A stretch of DNA of 64,000 bases from Cichorium intybus (taxonomy: Eukaryota; Streptophyta; Magnoliopsida; Asterales; Asteraceae). How positions within the stretch are numbered: position 1 is the stretch's first letter; the number at the start of each line of letters is the position of its first letter. The notes beneath the pieces were generated by a model. That model saw only the letters and a list, made by a program, of their open reading frames with translations. It was not told the DNA's origin and did no database searches. The position numbers and the translations under genes were made by a program. Positions 1 to 16,600 of this stretch are shown piece by piece. Location: positions 86,671,384 through 86,735,383 of the forward strand of contig CM042010.1 in the NCBI GenBank assembly GCA_023525715.1, given 5' to 3'.

Positions 1-450
1 GACCATAACCCATCACAACCCTTCTTGGTTGACCATAACTCATCACAACCCTACCTGGTTGAAAATTAACCATCACAACCCTTATTGGTTGACCGTAACC
101 CATCACAACCCTACATCGTTAACCATAAGTCATCACAACCCTAGCTGGTTGACCATAACCCATCACAACCCTTCCTAGTTGACCATAACCCATCACAACC
201 CTAGCTGGTTGACCATAACTCATCACAACCCTTCCTCGTTCACCATAACCCATCACAACCCTAGCTGGTTGACCATAACCCATCACAACCCTTCCTGGTT
301 GACCATAACCCATCACAACCCTACCTGGTTGACCATAAACTATCACAACCCTTACTGGTTGACCATAACCCATCACAACCCTACATGGTTAACCATAACC
401 CATCACAACCCTAGCTGGTTGACCATAACCCATCACAACCCTTCCTGGTT

Positions 451-3400
451 GACCATAACCCATCACAACCCTACCTGGTTGACCATAAACCATTACAACC
501 CTTACTGGTTGACCATAACCCATCACAACCCTACCTAGTTGACCATATCTCATAACAACCCTACCTAATTGACCATAACACATCACAACCCTTCCTGGTT
601 CACCATAACCCAACACAAACCTATCTGGTTGACCATAACTCATCACAACCCTTCCTGGTTGACCATAACCCATCACAACCCTACCTGGTTGACCATAACC
701 CATCAGAACCCTACCTGGTTGACCATAACCCATCACAACCCTTCCTGGTTTATCATAACCCATCACAACCCTACCTGGTTGAAATTAACCCATCACAACC
801 CATACTGGTTGACCATAACACATCACAACACTATCTGGTTGACCATAACCCATCACAACCCTACATGGTTGACCATAACACATCATAACCCTACATGATT
901 AACTATAACGCATCACAACCCTACCTGGTTGAAAATAACCCATCACAACCCTATCTGGTTGACGATAACCCATTACAACCCTTAATGGTTGACCATAACC
1001 CATCACAACCCTACCTGGTCGACCAGAACATATCACAACCCTACCTGGTTGACCATAACCCATCACAACCCTTCTTGATTGACCATAACCCATCACAACC
1101 CTACCTGGTTGACCATATACCATCACAACCCTTACTGGTTGATCATAACCCATCAGAACCTTACGTGGTTAACTATAACCCATCAGAACCCTTCCTGGTT
1201 GACCATAACGCATCACAACCCTACCCGGTTGACCATAACCCATCACAACCCTACCTGGTTGACCATAACCCATCACAACGCTTATTGGTTAACCATAACC
1301 CATCACAACCCTACATGGTTCACCATAACCCATCACAACCCTAACTGGTTGACCATAACCCATCACAACCCTACCTGGTTGACCATAACCCATCACAACA
1401 CTACCTGGTTGACCATAACCCATCACAACCCTACCTCCTTGACCATAAACCATCACAACCCTTCCTGGTTGACCATAACCCATCACAACCCAACCTGGTT
1501 GACCATAAACCATCACAACCCTACCTGGTTGACAATAACCCATCACAACCAATACTGGTTGACCATAACCCATCACAACCCTACCTGGTTGACCATAACC
1601 CATCACAACCCTACATGGTTGACCATAACACATCATAACCCTACATGATTAACTATAACCCATCACAACCCTACCTGGTTGAAAATAACCCATCACAACC
1701 CTATCTGGTTGACGATAACCCATTACACCCCTTTATGGTTGACCATAACCCATCACAACCCTACCTGGTTGACCAGAACCTATCACAACCCTACCTGGTT
1801 GACCATATCCTATCACAACCCTTCTTGATTGACCATAACCCATCACAACCCTACCTGGTTGACCATAAACCATCACAACCCTTACTGGTTGACCATAACC
1901 CATCAGAACCATACCTGGTTAACTATAACCCATCACAACCCCACCTGGTTGACCATAACCCATCACAACCCTTCCTGGTTGACCATAACCCATCACAACC
2001 CTACCCGGTTGACCATAACCCATCACAACCCTACCTGGTTAACCATAACCCATCACAACGCTTACTGGTTAACCATAACCCATCACAACACTACATGGTT
2101 CACCATAACCCATCACAACCCTAACTGGTTGACCATAACCCACCACAACCCTACCTGGTTGACCATAACCCATCACAACCCTACCTGGTTGACCATAACC
2201 CATCACAACCCTTCCTGGTTGACCATAACCCATCACAACCCTACCTCCTTGACCATAAACCATCACAACCCTTCCTGGTTGACCATAACCCATCACAACC
2301 CTTCCTGGTTGACCATAACCCATCACAACCCTTCCTGGTTGACAATAACCCATCACAACCCTACCTGGTTGACTATAACCCATCACAACCCTTCCTGATT
2401 GACCATAACCCATCACAACCCTACCTGGTTGACCATAAACCATTACAACCCTTACTGGTTGACCATAACCCATCACAACCCTACCTAGTTGACCATATCT
2501 CATAACAACCCTACCTAATTGACCATAACACATCACAACCCTTCCTGGTTCACCATAACCCAACACAAACCTATCTGGTTGACCATAACTCATCACAACC
2601 CTTCCTGGTTGACCATAACCCATCACAACCCTACCTGGTTGACCATAACCCATCAGAACCCTACCTGGTTGACCATAACCCATCACAACCCTTCCTGGTT
2701 TATCATAACCCATCACAACCCTACCTGGTTGAAATTAACCCATCACAACCCATACTGGTTGACCATAACACATCACAACACTATCTGGTTGACCATAACC
2801 CATCACAACCCTACATGGTTGACCATAACACATCATAACCCTACATGATTAACTATAACGCATCACAACCCTACCTGGTTGAAAATAACCCATCACAACC
2901 CTATCTGGTTGACGATAACCCATTACAACCCTTAATGGTTGACCATAACCCATCACAACCCTACCTGGTCGACCAGAACATATCACAACCCTACCTGGTT
3001 GACCATATACCATCACAACCCTTACTGGTTGATCATAACCCATCAGAACCTTACGTGGTTAACTATAACCCATCAGAACCCTTCCTGGTTGACCATAACG
3101 CATCACAACCCTACCCGGTTGACCATAACCCATCACAACCCTACCTGGTTGACCATAACCCATCACAACGCTTATTGGTTAACCATAACCCATCACAACC
3201 CTACATGGTTCACCATAACCCATCACAACCCTAACTGGTTGACCATAACCCATCACAACCCTACCTGGTTGACCATAACCCATCACAACACTACCTGGTT
3301 GACCATAACCCATCACAACCCTACCTCCTTGACCATAAACCATCACAACCCTTCCTGGTTGACCATAACCCATCACAACCCAACCTGGTTGACCATAAAC

Positions 3401-4290
3401 CATCACAACCCTACCTGGTTGACAATAACCCATCACAACCAATACTGGTTGACCATAACCCATCACAACCCTACCTGGTTGACCATAACCCATCACAACC
3501 CTACATGGTTGACCATAACACATCATAACCCTACATGATTAACTATAACCCATCACAACCCTACCTGGTTGAAAATAACCCATCACAACCCTATCTGGTT
3601 GACGATAACCCATTACACCCCTTTATGGTTGACCATAACCCATCACAACCCTACCTGGTTGACCAGAACCTATCACAACCCTACCTGGTTGACCATATCC
3701 TATCACAACCCTTCTTGATTGACCATAACCCATCACAACCCTACCTGGTTGACCATAAACCATCACAACCCTTACTGGTTGACCATAACCCATCAGAACC
3801 ATACCTGGTTAACTATAACCCATCACAACCCCACCTGGTTGACCATAACCCATCACAACCCTTCCTGGTTGACCATAACCCATCACAACCCTACCCGGTT
3901 GACCATAACCCATCACAACCCTACCTGGTTAACCATAACCCATCACAACGCTTACTGGTTAACCATAACCCATCACAACACTACATGGTTCACCATAACC
4001 CATCACAACCCTAACTGGTTGACCATAACCCACCACAACCCTACCTGGTTGACCATAACCCATCACAACCCTACCTGGTTGACCATAACCCATCACAACC
4101 CTTCCTGGTTGACCATAACCCATCACAACCCTACCTCCTTGACCATAAACCATCACAACCCTTCCTGGTTGACCATAACCCATCACAACCCTTCCTGGTT
4201 GACCATAACCCATCACAACCCTTCCTGGTTGACAATAACCCATCACAACCCTACCTGGTTGACTATAACCCATCACAACCCTTCCTGATT
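451..4290. repeat. Tandem higher-order duplication of about 1.9 kb
   Basis: The block at about 451-2400 is repeated at about 2401-4290 with the same order of monomer variants. The offset is 1950 bp up to about 1050 and 1890 bp afterwards, because the second copy lacks two monomers corresponding to 1051-1110. Outside that 60-bp difference the copies look identical or nearly so by eye, so the duplication is recent. Left of 451 and right of 4290 the variants no longer match. This is a satellite duplication by unequal exchange, not a gene. Confidence 0.85.
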
Positions 4291-4879
4291 GACCATAACC
4301 CATCACAACCCTACCTGGTTGACGATAAACAATCACAACCCTTACTGGTTGACCATAACCCATCAGAACACTACCTGGTTAACTATAACCCATCACAACC
4401 CTAGCTGGTTGACCATAACCCATCAGAACCCTTCCTGGTTGACCATAACCCATCACAGCCCTACCTAGTTGACCATAAACCATCACAACACTTCGTGGTT
4501 GACCATAATCCATCACAACCCTACATGGTTAAACATAACCATCACAACCCTAACTGGTTGACCGTATCCCATCATAACCCTACCTGGTTGACCATAACCC
4601 ATCACAACCCTTCCTGGTTGACCATAACCCATCACAACCCTACCTAGTTGACCATAAACCATCACAACCCTTCCTGGTTGACCATAACCCATCACAACCC
4701 TTCCTGGTTGACCATAAACCATCACAACCCTTCCTGGTTGACCATAACCCATCACAACCCTACCTGGTTGACCATAACCCATCACAACCCTTTTTGGTTG
4801 ACCATAACCCATCACAACCCTTTCTGGTTGACTATAACCCATCACAACCCTACCTGGTTGACTATAACCCATCACAACC

Positions 4880-7800
4880 CTTCCTGGTTGACCATAACCC
4901 ATCACAAGCCTACCTGGTTGACCATAACCCATCACAACCCTACCTGGTTGACCATAACTCATCACACCCCTTCCTGGTTGACCATAACCCATCACAACCG
5001 TACATGGTAAACCATAACACATCACAACCCTTACTAGTTGACCATAACCCATCACAACCCTTCCTGGTTGACCATAACCCATCACAACCCTACCTAGTTG
5101 ACCATAAACCATCACAACCCTTCGTGGTTGACCATAACCCATCATAACCCTACCTGGTTAACCATAACCCATCACAAGCCTTACTGGTTGATCATAACAC
5201 ATCACAACCCTACCTGGTTAACCATAACCCATCACAACCGTAACTGGTTGACCATAACCCATAACAACCCTACCTGGTTAACCATAACCCATCACAACCC
5301 TACCTGGTTGACCATAACCCATCACAACCCTTCCTGGTTGACCATAACCCATCACAACCCTACCTGGTTGACCATAACCCATCTCAACCCTACCAGGTTG
5401 ACCATAACCCATCACAACCCTTCCTAGTTGACCATAACCCATCACAACCCTACCTGGTTGACAATAACCGATCATAACCTGTTTAACCATAACCTATCAC
5501 AACCCTACCTGGTTGACCATAACCCATCACAACCCTACATGGTTGACCGTAACACATCATAACCCAACATGGTTAACGATAACCCATCACAACCATACCT
5601 GGTTGACAATAACCCATCACAACCCTATCTGGTTGACGATAACCCATTACAACCCTTACTGGTTGACCATAACCCATCACAACCTTACCTGGTTGACCAT
5701 AACCTATCACAACCCTACCTGGTTTACCATAACCCATCACAACCCTTCCTGATTGACCATAACCCATCACAACCCTACTTGGTTGACCATAAACCATCAC
5801 AACCCTTACTGGTTGACCATAACCCATCAGAACCCTACCTGGTTAACTATAACCCATCACAACCCTACCTGGTTAACCATAACCCATCACAACCCTTCCT
5901 GGTTGACCATAACCCATCACAACCCTACCCGGTTGACCATAACCCATCATAACCCTTACTGGTTGACCATAACCCATCACAACCCTACCTGGTTGACCAT
6001 AACCCATCACAACGCTTACTGGTTAACCATAACCTATCACAACCTTACCTGGTTAAACATAACCCATCACAACCCTAACTGGTTGACCATAACCCATCAG
6101 AACCCTACCTGGTTGACCATAACCCATCACAACCCTACCTGGTTGACCATAACCCATCACAACCCTTCCTGGTTGACCATAACCCATCACAACTATACCT
6201 CCTTGACCATAAACCATGACAACCCTTCCTGGTTGACCATAACCCATCACAACCCTACATGGTTGACCATAACCCATCACAACCTTACCTGGTTGACTAT
6301 AACCCATCACAACCCTTCTTGATTGACCATAACCCATCACAACCCTACCTGGTTGCCCATAAACCATCACAACCCTTACTGGTTGACCATAACCCATCAA
6401 AACCCTACCTGGTTAACTATAACCCATCACAACCCTACCTGGTTGACCATAACCCATCACAAGCCTTCCTGGTTGACCATAACCCATCACAACCCTACCT
6501 AGTTGACCATAAACCATCACAACCCTTCTAACCCATCACCACCCTACCTGGTTAAACATAACCCATCACAACCCTAACTGGTTGACCGTAACCCATAACA
6601 ACCCTACCTGTTGGCCATAACCCATCACAACCCTTCCTGGTTGACCATAACCCATTACAACCCTACCTAGTTGACCATAAACCATCACAACCCTACCTCA
6701 TTGACCATAAACCATCACAACCCTACATGGTTGACCATAACCCATCACTACCCTACCTGGTTGACCATAAACCATCACAACCCTTACTGGTTGACCATAA
6801 CCCATCACAACCCTACCTAGTTAACCATAACCCATCACAACCCTAGCTGGTTGACCATAACCAATCACAACCCTTTCTGGTTGACCATAACTCATCACAA
6901 CCCTACCTGGTTGACCATAAACCATCACAGCCCTTACTGGTTGACCATAACCCATCACAACCCTACCTGGTTAACCATAAGCTATCACAACACTAGCTGG
7001 TTGACCATAACCCATCACAACCCTTCCTGGTTGACCATACCCCATCACAACCGTAGCTGGTTGACCGTAACTCATCACAACCCTTCCGGGTTCACCATAA
7101 CCCATCACAACCCTACCTGGTTGACCATAACCCATCACAACCCTTCCTGGTTGACCATAACCCATCACAACCCTACCTGGTTGACCATAAAGCATCACAA
7201 CCCTTACTGGTTAACCATAACCCATCACAACCATACCTAGTTAACCATAACCCATCACAACCCTAGCTGGTTGACCATAACCCATCACAACCCTTCCTGG
7301 TTGACGATAACCCATCACAACCCTACCTGGTTGACCATAAACCATTACAACCCTTACTGGTTGACCATAACCCATCACAACCCTACCTGGTTGACCATAT
7401 CTCATCACAACCCTACCTGATTGACCATAACCCATCACAACCCTTCCTGGTTGACCATAACCCATCACAAACCTATCTGGTTGACCATAACTCATGACAA
7501 ACCTTCCTGGTTCACCATAACCCATCAAAACCCTACCTGGTTGACCATAACCCATCAAAACCCTACGTGGTTAGCTATAACCTATCACAACCCTACATAG
7601 TTGACCATAACACATCACAACCTTTACTGGTTGACCATAACCCATCACAACCCTTACTAGTTGACCAAAACCCATCACAACCCTACTTGGTTGATCATAA
7701 CCCATCACAACCCTACTTGGTTGACCATAACCCATCAGAACCCTACCTGGTTGACCATAACCCATCACAACCCTTCCTGGTTTACCATAACCCATCATAA

Positions 7801-8085
7801 CCCTACCTGGTTGTCAATAACCCATCACAACCCATACTGGTTTACCATAACCCATCACAACCCTACCTGGTTAACCATAACCCATCACAACCCTACATGG
7901 TTGACCATAACACATCATAACCCAACATGATTAACTATAACCCATCACTACCCTACCTGGTTGAAAATAACCCATCACAACCCTATCTGGTTGACGATAA
8001 CCCATTACAACCCTTTATGGTTGACCATAACCCATCACAACGATACCTGGTTGACCAGAACCTATCATAACCCTACCTGGTTGAC
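4880..8085. repeat. Dispersed satellite duplication, copy 1
   Basis: The series of monomer variants here recurs at about 21058-24455, first at an offset of 16178 bp and, after about 7200, at 16370 bp. The change of offset comes from about six extra monomers in the right copy near 23000-23250 and a truncated monomer here at 6527. A related third copy lies at about 34392-35800, beyond the LTR element. The boundaries are read by eye and may be off by a few monomers. Confidence 0.75.
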
Positions 8086-11000
8086 CATAACCCATCACAA
8101 CCCTTCTTGATTGACCATAACCCATCATAACCCTACCTTGTTGACCATATCTCATCACAACCCTACCTAATTGACCATAACACATCACAACCCTTCCTGG
8201 TTCACCATAACCCAACACAAACCTATATGGTTGACCATAACTCATCACAACCCTTCCTGGTTGACCATAACCCATCACAACCCTATCTGGTTGACCATAA
8301 CCCATCAGAACCCTACCTGGTTGACCATAACCCATCACAACCCTTCCTGGTTTACCATAACCCATCACAACCCTACCTGGTTGAAATTAACCCATCACAA
8401 CCCATACTGGTTGACCATAACCCATCACAACACTATCTGGTTGACCATAACCCATCACAACCCTACATGGTTGACCATAACACATCATAACCCTACATGA
8501 TTAACTATAACGCATCACAACCCTACCTGGTTGAAAATAACACATCACAACCCTATCTGGTTGACGATAACCCATTACAACCCTTAATGGTTGACCATAA
8601 CCCATCACAACCCTACCTGGTCGACTAGATCCTATCACAACCCTACCTGGTTAACCATAACCCATCACAACCCTTCTTGATTGACCATAACCCATCACAA
8701 CCCTACCTGGTTAACCATAAACCATCACAACACTTACTAGTTGACTATAACCCATCAGAACCTTACCTGGTTAACTATAACCCATCACAACCCTACCTGG
8801 TTGACCATAACCCATCACAACCCTTCCTGGTTGACCATAACCCATCACAACCCTACCCGGTTGACCATAACCCATCACAACCCTTACTGGTTGACCATAA
8901 CCCATCACAACCCTACCTGGTTGACCATAACCCATCACAACGCTTATTGGTTAACCATAACCCATCACAACCCTACATGGTTCACCATAACCCATCACAA
9001 CCCTAACTGGTTGACCATAACCCATCACAACCCTACCTGGTTGACCATACCCCATCACAACCCTACCTGGTTGACCATAACCCATCACAACCCTACCTCC
9101 TTGACCATAAACCATCACAACCCTACCTGGTTGACCATAACCCATCACAACCCAACCTGGTTGACCATAAACCATCACAACCCTTACTGGTTGACCATAA
9201 CCCATCAGAACCCTACCTGGTTAACTAAAAACTATCACAACCCTACCTGGTTGACCATAACCCATCACAACTCTTACTGGTTGACCAAAACCCATCACAA
9301 CCCTACCTGGTTGACCATAACTCATCACAACCCTACCTGGTTGACCATAACCCATCAGAACCCTACCTGGTTGACCATAACCCATCACAACCCTTCCTGG
9401 TTGACCATAACCCATCACAACCCTACCTGGTTGACAATAACCCATCACAACCCATACTGGTTGACCATAACCCATCACAACCCTACCTGGTTGACCATAA
9501 CCCATCACAACCCTAGATGGTTGACCATAACACATCATAACCCTACATGAATAACAATAACCCATCACCACCCTACCTGGTTGAAAATAACCCATCACAA
9601 CCCTATCTGGTTGACGATAACCCATTACACCCCTTTATGGTTGACCATAACCCATCACAACCCAACCTGGTTGACCAGAACCTATCACAACCCTACCTGG
9701 TTGACCATAACCTATCACAACCCTTCTTGATTGACCATAACCCATCACAACCCTACCTGGTTAACTATAACCCATCACAACCCCACCTGGTTAACCATAA
9801 CCCATCACAACCCTTCCTGGTTGACCATAACCCATCACAACCCTACCCGGTTGACCATAACCCATCAGAACCCTACCTGGTTAACCATAACCCATTACAA
9901 CGCTTACTGGTTAACCATAACCCATCACAACCCTACATGGTTCACCATAACCCATCACAACCCTAACTGGTTGACCATAACCCACCACAACCCTACCTGC
10001 TTGACCATAACCCGTCACAACCCTACCTGGTTGACCATAACCCATCACCACCCTTCCTGGTTGACCATAACCCATCACAACCCTACCTCCTTGACCATAA
10101 ACCATCACAACCCTTCCTAGTTGACCATAACCCATCACAACCCTACCTGGTTGACCATAATCCATCACAACCCTTCCTGGTTGACCATAACCCATCACAA
10201 CCCTACCTGGTTGACTATAACCCATCACAACCCTTCCTGATTGACCATAACCCATCACAACCCTACCTGGTTGACGATAAACAATCACAACCCTTACTGG
10301 TTGACCATAACCCATCAGAACCCTACCTGGTTAACGATAACCCATCACAACCCTACCTGGTTGACCATAACCCATCAGAACCCTTCCTCGTTGACCATAA
10401 CCCATCACAACCCTACCTAGTTGACCATAAACCATCACAACACTTCGTGGTTGACCATAACCCATCACAACCCTACCTGGTTAAACATAACCATCACAAC
10501 CCTAACTAGTTGACCGTAACCCATCACAACCCTACCTGGTTGACCATAACCCATCACAACCCTTCTTGGTTGACCATAACCCATCACAACCCTACCTAGT
10601 TGACCATAAACCATCAAAACCCTACCTCATTGACCATAAACCATCACAACCCTTCCTGGTTGACCATAACCCATCACCACCCTACCTGGTTGACCCTAAA
10701 CCATCACAACCCTTACTGGTTGACCATAACCCATCACAACCCTACCTGGTTAACCATAACCCATCACAACCCTAGCTGGTTGACCATAACCCATCACAAC
10801 CCTTCCTGGTTGACCATAACTCATCACAACCCTACCTGGTTGACCATAAACCATCACAACCCTTATTGGTTGACCGTAACCCATCACAACCCTACCTCGT
10901 TAACCATAAGTCATCACAATCCTATCTGGTTGACCATAACCCATCACAACCCTTCGTAGTTGACCATAACCCATCACAACCCTAGCTGGTTGACCATAAC

Positions 11001-13689
11001 TCATCACAACCCTTCCTCGTTCACCATAACCCATCACAACCCTACCTGGTTGACCATAACCCATCACAACCCTTCCTGGTTGACCATAACCCATCACAAC
11101 CCTACCTGGTTGACCATAAACTATCACAACCCTTACTGGTTGACCATAACCCATCACAACCCTACATGGTTAACCATAACCTATCACAACCCTAGCTGAT
11201 TGACCATAACCTATCACAACCCTTCCTGGTTGACCATAACCCATCACAACCCTACCTGGTTGACCATAAACCATTACAACCCTTACTGGTTGACCATAAC
11301 CCATCACAACCCTACCTAGTTGACCATATCTCATCACAACCCTACCTAATTGACCATAACACATCACAACCCTTCCTGGTTCACCATAACCCAACACAAA
11401 CCTATCTGGTTAACCATAACTCATCACAACCCTTCCTGGTTGACCATAACCCATCACAACCCTACCTGGTTGACCATAACCCATCAGAACCCTACCTGGT
11501 TGACCATAACCCATCACAACCCTTCCTGGTTTACCATAACCCATCACAACCCTACCTGGTTGAAATTAACCCATCACAACCCATACTGGTTGACCATAAC
11601 CCATCACAACACTATCTGGTCGACCATAACCCATCACAACCCTACATGGTTGACCATAACACATCATAACCCTACATGATTAACTATAACGCATCACAAC
11701 CATACCTGGTTGAAAATAACCCATCACAACCCTACCTGGTTGACGATAACCCATTACAACCCTTAATGGTTGACCATAACCCATCACAACCCTACCTGGT
11801 CGACCAGAACCTATCACAACCCTACCTGGTTGACCATAACCCATCACAACCCTTCTTGATTGACCATAACCCATCACAACACTACCTGGTTGACCATAAA
11901 CCATCACAACCCTTACTGGTTGACCATAACCCATCAGAACCTTACCTGGTAAACTATAACCCATCACAACCCTTCCTGGTTGACCATAACGCATCACAAC
12001 CCTACCCGGTTGACCATAACCCATCACAACCCTTACTGGTTGACCATAACCCATCACAACCCTACCTGGTTGACCATAACCCATCACAACGCTTATTGGT
12101 TAACCATAGCCCATCACAACCCTACATGGTTCACCATAACCCATCACAACCCTAACTGGTTGACCATAACCCATCACAACCTTACCTGGTTGACCATAAC
12201 CCATCACAACCCTACCTGGTTGACCATAACCCATCACAACCCTACCTCCTTGACCAAAAACCATCACAACCCTTCCTGGTTGACCATAACCCATCACAAC
12301 CCAACCTGGTTGACCATAAACCATCACAACCCTTACTGGTTGACCATAACCCATCAGAACCCTACCTAGTTAACTAGAAACTATCACAACCCTACCTGGT
12401 TGACCATAACCCATCACAACTCTTACTGGTTGACCAAAACCCATCACAACCCTACCTGGTTGACCATAACCCATCACAACCCTACCTGGTTGACCATAAC
12501 CCATCAGAACCCTACCTGGTTGACCATAACCCATCACAACCCTTCCTGGTTTACCATAACCCATCACAACCCTACCTGGTTGACAATAACCCATCACAAC
12601 CCATACTGGTTGACCATAACCCATCACAACCCTACCTGGTTGACCATAACCCATCACAACCCTACATGGTTGACCATAACACATCATAACCCTACATGAT
12701 TAACTATAACCCATCACAACCCTACCTGGTTGAAAATAACCCATCACAATCCTATCTGGTTGACGATAACCCATTACACCCCTTTATGGTTGACCATAAC
12801 CCATCACAACCCTACCTGGTTGACCAGAACCTATCACAACCCTAACTGGTTGACCATATCCTATCACTACCCTTCTTGATTGACCATAACCCATCACAAC
12901 CCTACCTGGTTGACCATAAACCATCACAACCCTTACTGGTTGACCATAACCCATCAGAACCATACCTGGTTAACTATAACCCATCACAACCCCACCTGGT
13001 TGACCATAACCCATCACAACCCTTCCTGGTTGACCATAACCCATCACAACCCTACCCGGTTGACCATAACCCATCACAACCCTTCCTGGTTGACCATAAC
13101 CCATCACAACCCTACCTCCTTGACCATAAACCATCACAACCCTTCCTGGTTGACCATAACCCATCACAACCCTACCTGGTTGACCATAACCCATCACAAC
13201 CCTTCCTGGTTGACTATAACCCATCACAACCCTACCTGGTTGACTATAACCCATCACAACCCTTCCTGATTGACCATAACCCATCACAACCCTACCTGGT
13301 TGATGATAAACAATCACAACCCTTACTGGTTAACCATAACCCATCAGAACCCTACCTGGTTAACTATAACCCATCACAACCCTAGCTGGTTGACCATAAC
13401 CCATCAGAACCCTTACTGGTTGACCATAACCCATCACAACCCTACCTAGTTGACCATAAACCATCACAACACTTCGTGGTTGACCATAATCCATCACAAC
13501 CCTTCCTGGTTGACCACAACCCATCACAACCCTACCTAGTTGACCATAAACCATCACAACCCTACATCATTGACCATAAACCATCACAACCCTTCCTGGT
13601 TGACCATAACCCATCACAACCCTAACTCCTTGACCATAAACCATCACAACCCTTCCTGGTTGACCATAACCCATCACAACCCTACCTGG

Positions 13690-16600
13690 TTGACCATAAC
13701 CCATCACAACCCTTTCTGGTTGACTATAACCCATCACAACCCTACCTGGTTGAATATAACCCATCACAACCCTTCCTGATTGACCATAACCCATCACAAC
13801 CCTACCTGGTTGACGATAAACAATCACAACCCTTACTGGTTGACCATAACCCATCAGAACCCTACCTGGTTAACTATAACCCATCACAACCCTAGCTGGT
13901 TGACCATAACCCATCAGAACCCTTCCTGGTTGACCATAACCCATCACAACCCTACCTAGTTGACCATAAACCATCACAACACTTCGTGGTTGACCATAAC
14001 CCATCACAACCCTACCTGGTTAAACATAACCATCACAACCCTAACTGGTTGACCGTAACCCATCACAACCCTACCTGGTTGACCATAACCCATCACAACC
14101 CTTCCTGGTTGACCATAACCCATCACAACCCTACCTGGTTATCCATAACCCATCACAACCCTAGCTGGTTGACCATAACCCATCACAACCCTTCCTGGTT
14201 GACCATAACTCATCACAACTCTACCTGGTTGACCATAAACCATCACAACCCTTATTGGTTAACCGTAACCCATCACAACCCTACCTCGTTAACCATAAGT
14301 CATCACAACCCTAGCTAATTGACCATAACCCATCACAACCCTTCCTAGTTGACCATAACCTATCACAACCCTAGCTGGTTGACCATAACTCATCACAACC
14401 CTTCCTGGTTCACCATAACCCATCACAACCCTACCTGGTTGACCATAACCTATCACAACCCTTCCTGGTTGACCATAACCCATCACAACCCTACCTGGTT
14501 GACCATAAACTATCACAACCCTTACTGGTTGACCATAACCCATCACAACCCTACATGGTTAACCATAACCTATCACAACCCTAGCTGGTTGACCATAACC
14601 CATCATAACCCTTCCTGGTTGACCATAACCCATCACAACCCTACCTGGTTGACCATAAACCATTACAACCCTTACTGGTTGACCATAACCCATCACAACC
14701 CTACCTAGTTGACCATATCTCATCACAACCCTACCTAATTGACCATAACCCATCACAACCCTACATGATTAACTATAACCCATCACAACCCTACCAGGTT
14801 GAAAATAACCCATCACAACCCTATCTGGTTGACGATAACCCATTACAACCCTTAATGGTTGACCATAACCCATCACAACCCTACCTGGTCGACCAGAACC
14901 TATCACAACCCTACCTAGTTGACCAAAACCAATCTCAACCCTTCTTGATTGACCATAACCCATCACAACCCTACCTGGTTGACCATAAACCATCACAACC
15001 CTTACTGGTTGACCATAACCCATCAGAACCTTACCTGGTTAACTATAACCCATCACAACCCTACCTGGTTGACCATAACCCATCACAACCCTTCCTGGTT
15101 GACCATAACCCATCACAACCGTACCCGGTTGACCATAACCCATCACAACCCTTACTGGTTGACCATAACCCATCACAACCCTACCTGGTTGACCATAACC
15201 CATCACAACGCTTATTGGTTAACCATAACCCATAACAACCCTACATGGTTCACCATAACCCATCACAACCCTAACTGGTTGACCATAACCCATCACAACC
15301 CTACCTGGTTGACCATAACCCATCACAAACCTACCTGGTTGACCATAACCCATCACAACCCTACCTCCTTGACCATAAACCATCACAACCCTTCCTGGTT
15401 GAGCATAACCCACCACAACCCAACCTGGTTGACCATAAACCATCACAACCCATACTGGTTGACCATAACCCATCAGAACCCTACCTGGTTAACTAGAATC
15501 CATCACAATCCTACCTGGTTGACCATAACCCATCACAACCCTTCCTAGTTGACCATAACCCATCACAACCCTACCTAGTTGACCATAAACCATCACAACC
15601 CTTCGTGGTTGACCATAACCCATCACAACCCTACCTGGTTGACCATAACCCATCCCAACCCTTACTGGTTGATCATAACACAGCACAACCCTACCTGGTT
15701 AACCATAACCCATCACAACCGTAACTGGTTGACCATAACCCATCACAACCCTACCTGGTTGACCATAACCCATCACAACCCCACCTGTTTGACCATAACC
15801 CATCACAACCCTTCCTGGTTGACCATAACCCATCACAACCCTTCCTGGTTGACCATAACCCATCACAAGCCTACCTGGTTGACCATAACCCATCACAGCC
15901 CTACCTAGTTGACCATAACTCATCACACCCCTTCCTTGTTGACCATAACCCATCACAACCCTACCTGGTTGACCAGAACCTATCACAACCCTAACTGGTT
16001 GACCATATCCTATCACTACCCTTCTTGATTGACCATAACCCATCACAACCCTACCTGGTTGACCATAAACCATCACAACCCTTACTGGTTGACCATAACC
16101 CATTAGAACCATACCTGGTTAACTATAACCCATCACAACCCCACCTGGTTGACCATAACCCATCACAACCCTTCCTGGTTGACCATAACCCATCATAACC
16201 CTACCCGGTTGACCATAACCCATCACAACCCTTCCTGGTTGACCATAACCCATCACAACCCTACCTCATTGACCATAAACCATCACAACCCTTCCTGGTT
16301 GACCATAACCCATCACAACCCTACCTGGTTGACCATAACCCATCACAACCCTTCCTGGTTGACTATAACCCATCACAACCCTACCTGGTTGACTATAACC
16401 CATCACAACCCTTCCTGATTGACCATAACCCATCACAACCCTACCTGGTTGATGATAAACAATCACAACCCTTACTGGTTAACCATAACCCATCAGAACC
16501 CTACCTGGTTAACTATAACCCATCACAACCCTAGCTGGTTGACCATAACCCATCAGAACCCTTACTGGTTGACTATAACCCATCACAACCCTACCTAGTT